From: Ochromonas danica
Lineage: Eukaryota; Sar; Chrysophyceae; Chromulinales; Chromulinaceae
Direction of reading: 5' to 3'
Assembly (NCBI GenBank): GCA_015146655.1
Contig: VKHL01000027.1
Location: forward strand, 62,001-126,000
DNA length: 64,000 bases
The notes under the pieces are model-generated. The model was not told the origin of the DNA and searched no databases. It saw only the letters and a list, made by a program, of their open reading frames with translations. This document shows positions 22,060 through 34,900 of this stretch, one piece after another. Each line of letters begins with the position of its first letter. The stretch's first letter is position 1. The position numbers and the translations under genes are program-made.

Positions 22060-24997
22060 TCACCGACCAAGGGTGCCTCTTTGCGCCAAGTCCTCCATTT
22101 TTTCACGCAATTGTTTATTCTCCTCCAGGACTTCACCCAGTCGTCGTGATATCGCTTCTAATCGTTCTTGTACCATCTCAATGTCTCTTTTCGTAGCCAC
22201 CATACGGTCGTGATCTGTTTCATGAAGAATTGCATCTATATTATTGGATTTTAGGGCTCGTAACACACGACTGATATCATCCTCTGTGAACAGTTCCGTC
22301 TCCTCATTGACATTGGCAGCATCAATAACATGGCTTTCTTCACTTCGATCTCCTAATATCATGGGGCTACGTGTCATTTCTACATTTGTCCTAAATAATG
22401 AAAGATAACTTGATTAGCGGTTGAAAATGTTATTCAAAACCAGGGACTTACTTGACCACTGCAGATCCTTGAGACGCAACAGACTTATCATCGGCATCAA
22501 ACTGCCCAAAGCTCCGATTGGACAGGGAAGAAATATATGAAAGTGTACCATTGGAATCCACTCTCTCAATAAGATCACTCCAAGCAAACAATGGATAGAA
22601 CACAACCGCATGAATAGTCAGATAGATCGCTGATAAACAGCAAAGGAAGACAATAAACACTGTGGAGGAGACGAGAAAGAATGGGCTATTTTTGTTGTAG
22701 TTGAAAGCCCTCCTCAACAGTGCTTTCATTCCAGTACGAAAACAATAAAACAAGGCATAGACACGAATAGGCCCGCCAACAAAGGCGAGAACCCAATTGC
22801 CCACCGTTCCAGCAAGAGAAATACCAGTGCGAGTGAGTAATAAATAATGAATAGGGTAGCAGGCAGTGGTTATAAGATTGAATGGAGATGGTAACATGCA
22901 AAAAACATGCCTCTCTTGCAGCAACAAATACTGTAGCACCGTCTGCGTCTTGCCAAAAGACCATTCTTGCACAGCTTTGTCGTCAACACGTTGATAAGCA
23001 TTGGACATTCGAGCAATGAGCAGATTCAGCAAGAGAACCGCTGTGAGCGTAAGATAAACGGCTAAAACCACCTGGGCCAACGCATTTACCTGCGAACTGT
23101 TGCTGTCAAAAGCACCGAAGTCGTAGTTTGACAGGGTAAACTGAAACATTTGTGATATCGTCTGTGCGATGTTCGAAAATGAAGAATTGCCATAGAACAA
23201 GGCCAAGAAGAATATTCCGAAGCCCAGCACAGTGACTACATACACGGCTAGAAAGGCTACCAAATCATAGAACATGGCACTTGTCGTGGCCACAATAACT
23301 CCCAGAGTCTTGCTCACAGTGAGATACCTGAGCGACCCTACACTCATGGGAATGGCTACTAAAGCCAGCACTATTCTGGCAACAACCAATTGATCACAGG
23401 TAACACGAGCAACAAACCAGGTAATCAGCATAGCCATGCAGAGCGAGTCGATTTTATTCCAATCATCTTTAAAGTAGGCAGAAAAGCTCCAATCACTTTC
23501 CGCGAGTTGTCCAATTTCATAGCACAGGTTGGAGAATAGAAAAAAGACCAGAGATATTTCAGCAGCAGTGAGGGAATGCGTACTGTCATAATCATCTGGA
23601 CTATAATCCAGTCCGTACTTCCTCCCGTAGTCACCAACAGCCACGAAAGCAATTAAGAAAAGAGTAACTGATTTTGAGACCAATTCCATGGCAAACATAG
23701 CCTTAGGACAACTTCGCAAAGAATAAGAGAGACCAAATCGATTAGGATCGAAGATATTGAAATGAAAATAGTCCTCAATTCTTGCTACAAAAGGGATTCG
23801 CGACGAATACTGGTCAGTACGCCCTCCTTTTTCAGATTTAATCTCGTCGTCATCTTCTTCTGAGCTAATAGGTCTACTTGGAACGGCTCGCAAGATGAAT
23901 CGTGCAGGCGCAGCAAAGACTCTGGAGATGAAACCAGACACTTGCTGTCTCCCAAACACGAACTTGTTGCCGTGCCTCAAGCAAAGATCCAAGACACCAC
24001 CACTCTCGAAGGCTGTCAGTTGATAACGATAAAGTTCCTTCGGATCGACAACTTTCTTCCCAAGGGCTAAAGCTGGTTTTTCGGGTTGGAGGACGCGTTG
24101 AACATTTACAGGATCGTCCATAGAATCACAAGCGAAGATCTCGTTCACAGCTTCCTCGATACATTCAGCTACTGCCAATAAATCCACCTTTTCATGGCCA
24201 TGCACCTTTACCGCTTTGACAAGAGAGCTGTACCATACAAGGAGGTAGCGAAGGACGTGTCGATTTTGACTTCTCAACATTCGATAGACCTCGTTGCCTA
24301 GGCATGACAAACCTTGTTTAGGTTCCTTCATTATTTGATTCACAAAGCGAATGGGAGAGCTCATTTGAGCTAAGATCTCAGCTTCATTTTGTAGTGAGAT
24401 AATCCGGAAAAAGAATTTCATGTCAAATGCTCGCTGCTCCGTCATGATCTTCACAGCTGACTTGCCTTCGCTGTTAAACCGAACTGGATCAGCTCCTCTA
24501 TCAATTAAGAGCTCACAAACTGCTTCATGTCCAGCCATAGCGGCAAGATGCAGAGGACTGTTTTCGTCCATGTTGAGAACATTCATCTCTGCGCCGTGGT
24601 CGAGCAAACAGTTTACCACGTCCACGCTTCCGGCCTGCGCAGCATTGTGCAAGGGTGCCCAGCGCTCATGATCGAGAGTATTGGTACCAGCATACTGTTC
24701 CAGCAGCTGCTTTGTGATGGGAAGGCTTCCTACTCGAGCTGCTTCGTGCAAAGCGGTGCGTCCCCATTTATTGACCGCATTGACGTTGGCCTTCGCATTG
24801 ATCAAAAGAGCCACCACCTCTTCGTTTCTATTCTTCGCAGCTAGATGCAAAGGAGTATTCTTCGCTTCTCCCACGGCAGCGTTTACGTCCGCCCCCCCTT
24901 GAGCGAGGATGGATCGCACGCTCTCCACATCCTGTCGCTCGATGGCGTTGATCAGACTCAAAGAAATACCCACACCCTTCTTCTCCAGCAACCACAT
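22060..24997 (-). CDS. Ankyrin-repeat TRP-type cation channel
   Basis: Two exons, 24997-22452 and 22390-22060, total 958 aa. Residues about 10-210 hold five to six ankyrin repeats (NTPLHLAAKNRNEEVVALLI, GRTALHEAARVGSLPITKQL, WAPLHNAAQAGSVDVVNCLL, NSPLHLAAMAGHEAVCELLI). A channel core of six hydrophobic segments lies at about 430-720, with a pore-loop region before TLTAVLLLNLLIARMSNAY, the typical end of S6 in TRP channels, followed by a TRP-box-like stretch (VQEWSFGKTQTVLQY). Further hydrophobic stretches follow (to about 815). The second exon adds a coiled coil (VQERLEAISRRLGEVLEENK), as in channels that assemble as tetramers. This domain order suggests a TRPA/TRPV-like plasma- or ciliary-membrane sensor; the stimulus is unknown. 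Confidence 0.88.
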
Positions 24998-25254
24998 GTT
25001 CTATGCTAGCGCTTCTAACAATCTGTACACCAGCGCAGACTGTGTGTTATAGTGGACCAGCCACCACGGCGAAATCAAAGATTGGTGATGGACAATAAAG
25101 CCAGAAAGCCAGATGGACAAAATCTGGGTATTTGGCCTTGAAGTTAAAAAGAGAAAGCTCAAAGAGAATTTAGTCGAAATTGTTATGACACACATGTACA
25201 AGGCAGCAGTCGTCTATCATCTCAAGGCTTGACATATATTACTATGCTACATTA

Positions 25255-26247
25255 TTAAAGCACACTCATAATAAAAACTAGCAACAGCTGTGCCAGAGCA
25301 AAGCCGAAGAGCACAGCATGGCGCTGGGTTGGCTGCGTCACAGCTGCAGGTGGAACAACGGCAGCAAATGTCTTGAGAGAGAAGTAACCAACCATACATG
25401 AAGAATAAATTGTAAAGAAAAAGTTCACAGTCGGATGTACCATGCGACCAAGGATATTGAGGCAGAGAGGGACATATTTATATCCTGCATAGGAGAAGAC
25501 ATCCAAGAAGGGCACCGGCACAGACAGCATGTTCAAGCTAAACTTTGCAATAGATGACTCCACAAAATGCAGGGCGATACATCTCCATGTCGCTTGAATG
25601 ATAATTTCGGGAGAAAAGGTGCTGGAGGTAGCCACCCTCATGCCCTCGTAAAAGCCGCAGAGCAGGATGTAGGTGATGAAGGCCATGAGAGGGATATACA
25701 GGTCAGGAGCATTGTAGTCTTGCTTGGGCAAGGCCCATTTATGCGTGACTTGATCTCCCTATCGAGCGGCAGATATATCAGTGAGCAGAGAAGAGTAAGA
25801 GGGCATGGCATGGTTGAGGAGATCCTACCTGAGCACTTACCTCCCCTCGTTCGAACTCATCAGCTGGCAGCCTCGTCCACGCTTTATTGTTCAGAGGATA
25901 GAGGATCAATCCCAATTTCTTCAGTACGTAGTTGTTGCTAACCTGCAGTCAGTCAGTCAGTCACATCCATCACTTCACTTAATCCCTGTTTAGGCAAAGC
26001 AAAAGAGACTTACAGAAAAGTACGACTTTAGAGTCAGCCAGAAGCCAAAGACTCCAGGCATCCATTTTTCCCGCTGTCTGCTGAGAATATCCTGGCCGGC
26101 ATGGAGGCCGAAGTTAATCATCTCAGGAGAAACATTCTGAAAACGCATGTAGTCTGGCGGCGGCACTCCTGCACCAAACCCAGGTCGACTAGTAGGAGGC
26201 ACTTGTGATGCTCCTGGCTGTTGCTGCTGCTGCTGGTAGAAGGCCAT
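25255..26247 (-). CDS. YIF1: YIF1 family ER-Golgi membrane protein
   Basis: Three exons, 26247-26014, 25942-25841, 25758-25255, total 279 aa, all phase 0. YIF1 works with YIP1 in ER-to-Golgi vesicle traffic. The N-terminus is cytosolic and Gln/Pro-rich (MAFYQQQQQQPGASQ). Family landmarks follow: KSYFSVSNNYVLKKLGLILY, LNNKAWTRLPADE, and QDYNAPDLYIPLMAFITYIL at the first membrane segment. The rest is about five hydrophobic helices ending FALAQLLLVFIMSVL at the very C-terminus, as in the family. Length is in the family range. Its 5' end faces DRG2 across 165 bp. Confidence 0.93.
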
Positions 26248-26412
26248 TTCTTGTCAAGTCTTATCTCACGACGAGCAGCACAGCAGGAGGATTGCCCACC
26301 CACCAACGGACACGTTTTTTGCGGACAACGCGTTTGATAAACTTAAGAAGGCTTTTGGTGATGGACGCTTCACAAGCAGATTTAATAGAAGAGTTAGTTA
26401 ACAAAGTCGAAC

Positions 26413-27645
26413 ATGGGAATTCAAGAACGAATAAAAGAAATCGAGTTGGAGTTGTCTCGAACTCAAAAGAACAAGGCCACGACAACTCACATTGGCATGC
26501 TTAAAGGCCAGCTGGCTCGTCTGCGGACTCAGCTGTTGCTGCCTGCAGCAGGGTCAGGTGGCGGCGCTGGAGCACACGAAGGCTTTGCTGTACCTAAAAG
26601 TGGCGATGGTAGAGTGGCTTTAATCGGATTTCCTTCCGTGGGCAAGTCGTCGCTACTCAACGCCGTCACTGACACACAGAGTGAAGCTGCGGCTTATGAG
26701 TTCACCACTTTGACTTGCATCCCAGGAAATGTTGTAATTAACGAGACGAAGATTCAGATGCTCGATTTACCTGGTATTATCGAAGGAGCTGCGAGTGGCA
26801 AAGGTCGCGGACGCGAAGTCATCGCCGTGGCTCGTTCCGCTGATCTTATTTTAATGGTTCTGGATGCTGTCCGCGAGCAGAATAACCAGCACCGCGACAT
26901 CCTGACTAACGAGTTGGAAATTATGGGCATTCGTCTAAACAAATCCCCACCAGACATTTACCTCAAGAAAAAGGCCACAGGAGGCATTAAATTCAATGCC
27001 ACCTGTGCATTGACTAAGTTAGGAGATAACCCTCAAGACACTGTGACTCGCATTTTGGGTGGCTATCGTATTCATAATGCAGATGTGCTCTTTCGCGAAG
27101 ATTGCGGCGTGGATGAGCTGATCGATGTCATCGAAGGCAATCGCAAATATATTCGCTGTCTCTATGTCTATAATAAAATTGATTCTTTGTCCATCGAAGA
27201 AGTGGATGAGTTGGCTCGTCAACCTGACTCAGTGGTAATCTCCATCTACATGAATCTCAATTTGGACTTCCTCCTGCAGAAGATGTGGGAATACATGGGA
27301 CTGGTCCGAATCTACACCAAGCGCCGCGGCCATGCCCCTGACCTTTCTGATCCAGTTGTCTTGTCCACGGAGCGCCATGGGCTCACCGTTGAAGCGGTCT
27401 GCAAGACCATCTCGAAGGAGTTTCTCGCAATCTTCAACTTCGCATTGGTGTGGGGGCGATCGACTAAATTTAATCCTCAGCGTGTGGGCTTGACACATGT
27501 GCTCATGGATGAAGACGTCGTGCAGATTGTTGCGAAAACACTGGTTCAGCAGAAGCAGTCCAAGGACTACCAGTCTCGCGTGGATGCTGCTAATGCGGCA
27601 GTCTTGAAAGAAAGAAAACGGCTAAGAAAGATCAAGAACTGGTAA
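26413..27645 (+). CDS. DRG2: Developmentally regulated GTP-binding protein 2 (DRG2)
   Basis: Single exon, 410 aa. DRG GTPases bind translating ribosomes with DFRP partners and relieve stalling. The N-terminal helical region (MGIQERIKEIELELSRTQKN) is typical. G motifs are GFPSVGKSS (G1), EFTTLTCIPG (G2 side), DLPGIIEGAASGKGRGRE (G3) and NKID (G4). The S5D2L insert includes GGIKFNATCALT and FREDCGVDELIDVI; the C-terminus is a TGS domain (KFNPQRVGLTHVLMDEDVVQI). Residues such as GIRLNKSPPDIYLK match DRG2 better than DRG1. No intron is needed, unusual next to its intron-rich neighbours. Confidence 0.96.
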   Translation: MGIQERIKEIELELSRTQKNKATTTHIGMLKGQLARLRTQLLLPAAGSGGGAGAHEGFAVPKSGDGRVALIGFPSVGKSSLLNAVTDTQSEAAAYEFTTLTCIPGNVVINETKIQMLDLPGIIEGAASGKGRGREVIAVARSADLILMVLDAVREQNNQHRDILTNELEIMGIRLNKSPPDIYLKKKATGGIKFNATCALTKLGDNPQDTVTRILGGYRIHNADVLFREDCGVDELIDVIEGNRKYIRCLYVYNKIDSLSIEEVDELARQPDSVVISIYMNLNLDFLLQKMWEYMGLVRIYTKRRGHAPDLSDPVVLSTERHGLTVEAVCKTISKEFLAIFNFALVWGRSTKFNPQRVGLTHVLMDEDVVQIVAKTLVQQKQSKDYQSRVDAANAAVLKERKRLRKIKNW

Positions 27646-27804
27646 GAGTGTTTAGAATGTAGTGCACGCTTCTTGGTAGCCTATACTGTAGTTTCTGTAA
27701 GATTAACTGGCTGGGGGCAGCGATTTGATTTTTAGAGATTTGGCTATCTGGAGTGGCTGTGGGCGGAGACTGTGGTTTGGACGAAGAAATTGTTTTGGCT
27801 TGAA

Positions 27805-30800
27805 ATGGACGAAGTGGCTGCATCATCCGAGGAACAGACCTCCTCCATGGACGTTGCTTCTTCACTGGTTGTAACGAATCCATCTCCTGAGGTGGAGGCT
27901 ACAAATCAGAATTTACCTTCCCGAGTGACCAAACCACTTCAATCGGGCCGACCTTCAGGTGGAAAGAGACTGCCGGGTAAGTTTTCTCTCTACTTTCTTA
28001 TCATTTGTGTAGAAGAGTGATTTGAAAATTAATCTTGTTTGAATCAAGGCAATATGATTCCACGCCGACTGCCAGTCGTGCCGCCTCAGATTCAGATGGC
28101 GCAGGAGATTATCACCAAACTAGGCGACTATTCCTCCATGGATGATGTCAACAGCTTACCAGCTAACATCGAATCTGCTGCTGCTGTCTTCATATCTGTT
28201 GGTAAGCTCTGTTTTCTGTCATTTGCTTCAGCACAATCAACAGTCAACCGGGCTTTGCTTGTTTTTAGGCGATTTGAAGACCTTTAGTGATGAAATTGCT
28301 TCGATATTCTTGAAGTGTTTTACGCAATTATCGGTGCAAATCCCAATCTTAGCTTCTTTGTTGGCATTAATCCATGCAGCGGAGGCGGACTTCGTTGGAC
28401 TTGTTGTGGAGAAAGTGCAGGCCAGACTGTTGGTAGCCTTGAGAGAAAATGAAATCCCCACATCAAAGCTCCTTTTGAGAGCGCTTGCTTGTTTGGTGTC
28501 TTGTGGTTGCCTTGATGCCCGCAGCTTGGAAGGGCTGTTGTCGCCACTGGTGGATGTGGTTGCATCGATCGTGGCAGATGAAGTGACGGAGGAGCAAGAA
28601 GTCGCTGCATATCTCCTTTCATCCACTTTGATCTGGACTCTTGAGGCACTCAACAAAAATGTAGAAACAGCCCAGCTTGTAGAGAGATCATTGTCAGTGT
28701 TGCAAAAGCTATTGGAAGTGAGGAAGAGTCCTTTTGGAGTGAAAGGAAGACAAGCGATGGTGTTGACAGCTGTCCCCTTTGACGAAGAGAATAAACCACT
28801 ATATGTGCTTCCACTGACTAACACCGACGAAGGAGCTTTTGATACTCTTCAAGAAGCTATTGTGGCATTGGTGTTGCTGGTGGAGCAGTTGCAACGGGAA
28901 GGAAATGTGGTGGCGCTGTGCAAGCCATTCTTCCAATCCTCTGCATCTGAGCCTTTACAACTTACGCAAGATTTCGTATTAAATGTCAAGCATTTGATTG
29001 AGGCTAAAGGAGTTTTATCCAAGCGTGCCATGCTAAGTCCTGTGATCGGAGGCGCCTGGACAAATGGCCGAGAGTGTGGGTGGCTGCGTGGGCATGTACC
29101 CATCTTTACAGCTGATACAAGCACCGATTCAGCTTTGTGCACCAATAACCTCCCTTTACTCTCGAAAATTCTTGCAGTGCATTATTTCCAGGATGTTTTG
29201 ATGTTTTTCGAACCTGTTATCAATGAAGACGGCACTCGTATGGGCTCCATCGATCTGCTCATCGCTCATTTATCGGCTGTTTTCAAGCTCTTTCCTAGTG
29301 ACGCTCATTTGGAATACCTCTTAATTGAGATCTTGTTTCATATGATCTTGCAACAGCCAAGTAGTAGTGCTCAGAATACGCTTGCCTATCGAGTTGTGCT
29401 ACAGCTGTGCAAACAAAACGTTGCTTATCCTCCTGTCCTCGCCCTTATTAGCAATTTGCTGTTCCAAATGGTTCCTGATTTGGACTGGGAAGCAGCGAAA
29501 GAGTTCGGACGGTGGTTTGCCTTTCATTATGTCAACACGAACCTCTCGTGGCCTTACTGGGATTTCTGGCTGTCGCTTTGCGAGAAGCCAGCAGACGCAG
29601 AAGAAGAGGAAGATGAAGTCTTGCACATTGCTCGATCTCAAGTTTCTTTCTTCTGTCAGTTTACGGTGAACGTGATTGCTAGATTGATCAACCCTGAGAA
29701 GGTACATAACAAGCAATTCCTTCCACAAGAGTTTGCAAAGGGAGTTCAAATTGATTACAAGGGGCGCTATGGCCTCTTTGAATCTGATTATCCTTCCTCT
29801 CTATCAGTCGTCGAAGAAGCGGCTACTGTTGCTAAACAGCTGAAGGATATGGTCCAGGATAAATGCGATGACGGCGATGTCTTGGAATGGCTGGATGACA
29901 ATAGCGTTTCTGAGGTAAGGCACTTCTTATAATCTCGTGACTTTTCAATTTGTAAGTGCTGAAATGAAATCATTGGTGACACTAGACTGAGAAGGGCGCG
30001 CTGTTCCTTCATGCTGCACTTTACGCTGTTAGCGAGGGACAGACCATGACTTCCATCTTGACCATGTTGGAACGTTACGATGTGGTTATTCGCAGTTTTT
30101 CTGAAAGTTCAGCGCAGCAGCAGCACATTCTCGTAACATTGGAGGAGATTTATGGCCACAGCTCGTATATGTTTGGCTTTATTATGGATGAGATGTTGCG
30201 CAGAGGACAGCTCTCGGTGGTCACTGTTGCTAGTTACTTAAAGCAACGCTCGGTCAGCGCTTTAGGCAAACAGACGGAAATTCATGCTTGGATGGAGATG
30301 CTGTGTGATCGCAGCTTGGACTTTGTCCGAGCCTGTGGTGCTATGTGTAGCCATCTCTTCCAGCACAATGGAAACGGGATTCGACTCGTTTTGGATGAGA
30401 GCAATGATCTACTTACCGCCGCAGAGTCGCCTGCAGCCATGGAAGTGAATACCACCGAACAAGAAGCGACCAGTGATGAAGTCGCGGAGGCTCCACATAC
30501 AGAGCCAGAGAAGGCTATCCGTGATCAAGAGGAAGTCGACTACGACGGAATGGATGAAGAACATATTGCAAAGCGCGCAAAGAACGATCATGTTGTTGTG
30601 GCCGGGGACAGCATGGAAGAGGAAGCTGTCGACCCTCTCCTCCAGGCTGAAGAGGCCCTCAAAACTGCTGTTGTCAATGCTCGCTCTGTTTTCCACGCTT
30701 TATTGTCGTCTTTAGTGGATATTTTGACCAGTGATGGTGATGATGGTGATGCTAGAAAGGCGATTGCAGTGAGTGTGCTCAACCGCATGCTGCGCGTCTA

Positions 30801-30996
30801 CTACGGAGCGGAAAGATCTCTTTCGCTGCAGTGGTCACAAAAAGTCGTGTTAACGAATCGAAGAGGAGCGGAAGGTAATGTGGTTATAGAATTGGGAGAG
30901 GAGAAAGTTCAAAGCCAGGCGCTCTTCAATGACCTGATGCAGAGGCTCGAGGCAGCGGATCCTCAGCTCTATCGAGCCTGGGCTTCCTTCATCTGA
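27805..30996 (+). CDS. NCBP1: Nuclear cap-binding protein subunit 1 (NCBP1/CBP80)
   Basis: Four exons, 27805-27976, 28049-28201, 28269-29914, 29986-30996, total 993 aa. CBP80 and CBP20 bind the m7G cap of nascent RNA and link it to splicing, export and decay. It is built of three MIF4G-type helical domains. The first follows a 60-residue disordered leader (GDYSSMDDVNSLPANI to about 230). A linking region contains GWLRGHVPIFTADT, and the second domain includes LIEILFHMILQQPSSS and EFGRWFAFHYVNTNLSWPYW, a strong CBP80 signature (family: RFINWFSHHLSNFQFRW). The third (ALFLHAALYAVSEGQTMTSI, HSSYMFGFIMDEMLRRG) is in the last exon and is interrupted by an acidic, disordered insert (about 785-865). 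It starts 159 bp after the DRG2 stop, same strand. Confidence 0.88.
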
Positions 30997-31071
30997 TGAA
31001 CGTTGCATGGATAACACCTAGTCTAGCTAACTTGTTATTAACAAACTATATACACGACCTATCTCCATTAA

Positions 31072-31432
31072 CTATTTCTCGTCTTTTCTTTGGTAGGTAT
31101 TGATGTCAAACAAACGCTCGACTTCCTTGCGAACAAAACCCTCATAGGCGGGATCGATGAGCACGTGGGTATCGTCCTAAGATGGAAGAGAGATGAAGAC
31201 CATAAAGTGGCAGATCCTTTAGTCTCACAAGAAGATTCATCGCTTACCAAGTCCTTCAGCACAATTTTCTTGTCGTTCTGGTTGTGCAAGAACAAGATCA
31301 GCTGCTTGGTTGGCACATCTCTGACAACGTCAATAATATATCAAGCGAATAAAATCTAGCATTGTGGGATAATCACTCCATCGATAAGGTTCCTTACGTG
31401 GAAAGAAGCAGACCTTTGTTGATCGGAAGCAT
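31072..31432 (-). CDS. TFB5: TFIIH subunit TFB5/TTDA (GTF2H5)
   Basis: Three short exons, 31432-31398, 31320-31248, 31176-31072, giving only 70 aa, the usual size (human 71). This subunit stabilises the TFIIH core used in transcription initiation and nucleotide excision repair. The product MLPINKGLLLSTDVPTKQL lines up residue by residue with human MVNVLKGVLIECDPAMKQF, and the hallmark KDLDDTHVLID matches human QDIDDTHVFVI. It ends FDINTYQRKDEK. Introns are 77 and 71 nt with clean GT-AG ends and matching phases. The gene is easy to miss because no exon exceeds 105 nt. Confidence 0.92.
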
Positions 31433-31932
31433 AGAATGACAATAATTCGAGGAAAGTTGAATGGGCAGAACGAGAAGAAGGCCGTGGAAAACTCGTATTT
31501 TCATATTTTGAACTGTGGTTAATGCGTTAATTGTTCCAGTTTTGTGGTATTTATCAATAATTAACTATGACATCCAACTTCCCCCATTGTTACTCTGTCC
31601 CAAAGTACTTGCAGGTCTTTAGCGTCACTGGAGGTGGTTATCGCATGTTACTTGACCAGATATCTCCGATCTTATCGTAGTCCAGCGCTGCTGACCTAGA
31701 CTGTCCGTCAATCCCAGATCTGGCCATCTGGAAAAGAGCGTTGGTTGGTCTGTGAAACTGCCTGTTTGTACTGTAGTGAGAGATCGATCACTTTAGTCGA
31801 CATCGAACCTTAACGCTTCTTCCATCCCACCTGACATTGTCCTTGGTGGGAGACTTGTCACTTCTATCAGAGAGATTTGCACGGATAGTTTATTTCTTTG
31901 GAATTTTTTCTGGTCCCTTCCCTGTTTCAAAG
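31433..31932. promoter_or_regulatory. Divergent promoter region between TFB5 and OGT
   Basis: About 500 bp between two start codons reading outward. It should carry both promoters and 5' UTRs. The frame of OGT is open for 32 codons upstream of its ATG but has no other ATG. No motif or repeat could be named. Confidence 0.5.
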
Positions 31933-34900
31933 ATGTCCACCACAAAACCTTCTTCCTCCGCCTCCTCGACCTCCTCCAAAGCAGAGAACATCCTCTTCAC
32001 TCGCTCGCTAAATAGTCTTGACATCGACCAGATAAGAGGCAAAGCACCTCCTGTGGGACCTTCTCAGCTTCAGGTTTTAGCCACTCGTGCCCAGCATTTG
32101 TATCACAGCGCAGCCTACACCGATTGCCTCACACTCTGCGACAAGATTTACGATATTGATGCTCATCGAACAGAGAACTTGCTCCTCATGGGCGCAGCGC
32201 ACTTCCAGCTGAGGAATTATAGCGAGTCTGTCTTCTACAATCAGCAGTGTATTCGTGTCGATCCGCAATGCGCCGAGGCGTACAGTAACCTGGGCAACGC
32301 CTTGAAAGAACTCGGCGATCTCAAAGGTGCCACCCAGTTTTACCTCAAGGCTATCAAGCTCAAGCCGCGCTTTGGAGATGCCTATAACAACTTGGCCAGT
32401 GCCTACATGCTGCAGGGGCAAGTCCAGCAGGCGATGGAGACTTATCAGATGGCTCTCGTGCTCAACCCGCAGCTTGTCGATGCTCACACCAACTTAGGCA
32501 ATTTACATAAGGCTCGTGGGGATATGGAAGCTGCAAGGAATTGCTATTTAGAAGCGATTAAGATCAAGCAGGATTTCCCCATCGCGTGGAATAACTTGGC
32601 AGGTGTCTTCAAAGAGGAAGGCCAGCTAACGACGGCCATCGCGTATTATCGCGAGGCTCTTCGTCTTTGCCCAGAGTTTGCAGATGCACATTCAAATCTT
32701 GGCAATGCTTTGAAGGAGCAAGGTAGCATCCAAGATGCAATTGTCTGTTACCAGAGTGCCATCAAACTTCGACCAGATTTCGCCATCGCACATGGTAACC
32801 TAGGTTCTTGTTACTATGATCTCGGTGACTATACTGCAGCTATAAAGTGTTTTAACTATGCAATCCAGCTGGAGCCGAACTTTCCCGACGCGTACAATAA
32901 CTTAGGCAATGCGTTGAAAGAAGAAGCTCGATTGGATGAAGCGATCAATGCTTACCGCGCCGCTTTGCATCTCAAGCCGGACCATCCTCATGCCTACAAC
33001 AACCTTGGCAATGCAATGATTGAGAAAGGCTATATTAAGGAGGCTATCCATTGCTATGTTACAGCCATTCGTCTAATGCCGCAATTCTCTGCCGCGCACA
33101 GCAATTTGGGAAGTGTTTTGAAAGAGCAAGGCAAGCTGCAACAGGCTATATCTCATTATCTCGAGGCCATCAAAATAGACCCGTCTTTTGCAGATGCTTA
33201 TTCGAATTTGGGCAATGCTTACAAGGAGAATGGTCAGCTGGAAGAAGCCACTGCTTGCTACCAAACCGCCATTCATCTCGAGCCCAGCTATGCTGAAGCT
33301 TATGCAAATCTAGCAGCGGCTTATAAAGACTGCAATCGGCTGTCCGAGGCCATTGACCTCTACCGTCAGGCCTTGAGGTTAAGACCAGAGTTTGGTGAGG
33401 CGATAGCCAATCTGACACACTGTCTGGTCACTGTCTGCGATTGGCGGACACGTGACGAAGATTTCCTGAAACTAAACCGCCTCATGAATGTTCAGTTATC
33501 TACAAGAAATACTGTGCCATGTGTGCAACCCTTCCACTCTCTCGTGTACCCACTGTCACTGCAGGAAATGAGAGATGTGGCCAAGAAGTATGCTTATCGG
33601 GCCAAAATGAGTGTGGCTCTTTGCGAGTTGAACTTCAAATACCGCGGAAAGTCTCGAAATAGTCGCCTTAAGATCGGCTACGTCTCATCGGACTTTAACA
33701 ATCATCCACTGGCGCATCTGTTGCAGTCACTCTTCGGTCTGCACGATCGCTCCAAGTATGAAGTCTTCTGTTATGCTCTAACTCCTTCTGATGGGTCGAT
33801 CTATCGAGAGAAGATCGAAAGAGAAGTCGAGCACTTTGTTGATGTCTCTGCATTGCATAGTGGAGAGGCAGCACAGATGATCAATCATGACAACGTGCAC
33901 ATTCTCATCAATCTGAATGGCTACACGAAAGGAGCTAGAACAGAGATATTCGCTCTCAAACCATCTCCCATACAGGCGTCTTTCATGGGGTTCTGTGGCA
34001 CTATGGGGGCCGACTACATCAATTACTTGATAGCGGATAGTGTCGCTGTTCCTCGTGAACTTCGTCCATTCTATCACGAGAAGATTCTCTCCATGCCACA
34101 CAGTTACTTTGCCAACGACCATAAGCAGTCTTGTGTGGATTGGGTTAGTCCCGAGGTCTTAACGAAACATGGTATTCAACGTCAACGCTACGGCATCTCT
34201 GAAGACAAGTTCGTCTTTTGTTGCTTCAACCAGTTGTACAAGATTGATCCGGAGATCTTCAAAGTGTGGATGCGCATTCTGAAAAGAGTGGAGAACAGTG
34301 TATTGTGGTTGCTTCGTTTCCCTGCTATGGGAGAGGAGAACTTGCGGCGCGAGGCTGCTGCCCAAGGTGTACGAGAAGATCAGATCATCTTCACTGATGT
34401 GGCCCCACGAGCAGAGCACATCATGCGCGGATACTTGGCCGATCTCTTCTTAGACACTTCAGCGTGTAATGCGCATACCACTGCCTGTGATATCTTGTGA
34501 GTACACTCTTCATCGTCTCTATCTTCCATAATTGTGTTTCTCATTGTTTCTCTTGCTCATGTTGCAATAGATGGAGTGGTACGCCGATGATCACATTAGT
34601 TGGAGAGAAGATGGCTTGCCGAGTGGGAGCGAGTCTCTTGGGTGCCACAGGACTCGGCAACCAGTTAGTTTGCTCTTCTTTGGAAGGTAAGAGACCTCTA
34701 AACTCTCTGCTAATGAATGTACAGTCATGCTTTTTCCCCATGTGCAGAGTATGAAGAGCTCGCGGTGTCTCTGGCGGAGGATAGCGACCGCCTCTACACC
34801 ATGCGCCAGCATTTGGAGAACACGCGCTCTACAAGCGCCCTATTCGACACCACCAGGTTGAACCCTTTTCTTTTCCATGACTTTTCCTTTAACATTGGTG

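Noticed and set aside
32077-32487. 136-codon frame antisense to the OGT repeats
   Set aside because: Mirror of the TPR repeat codon pattern; periodic at 34 residues like the sense frame.
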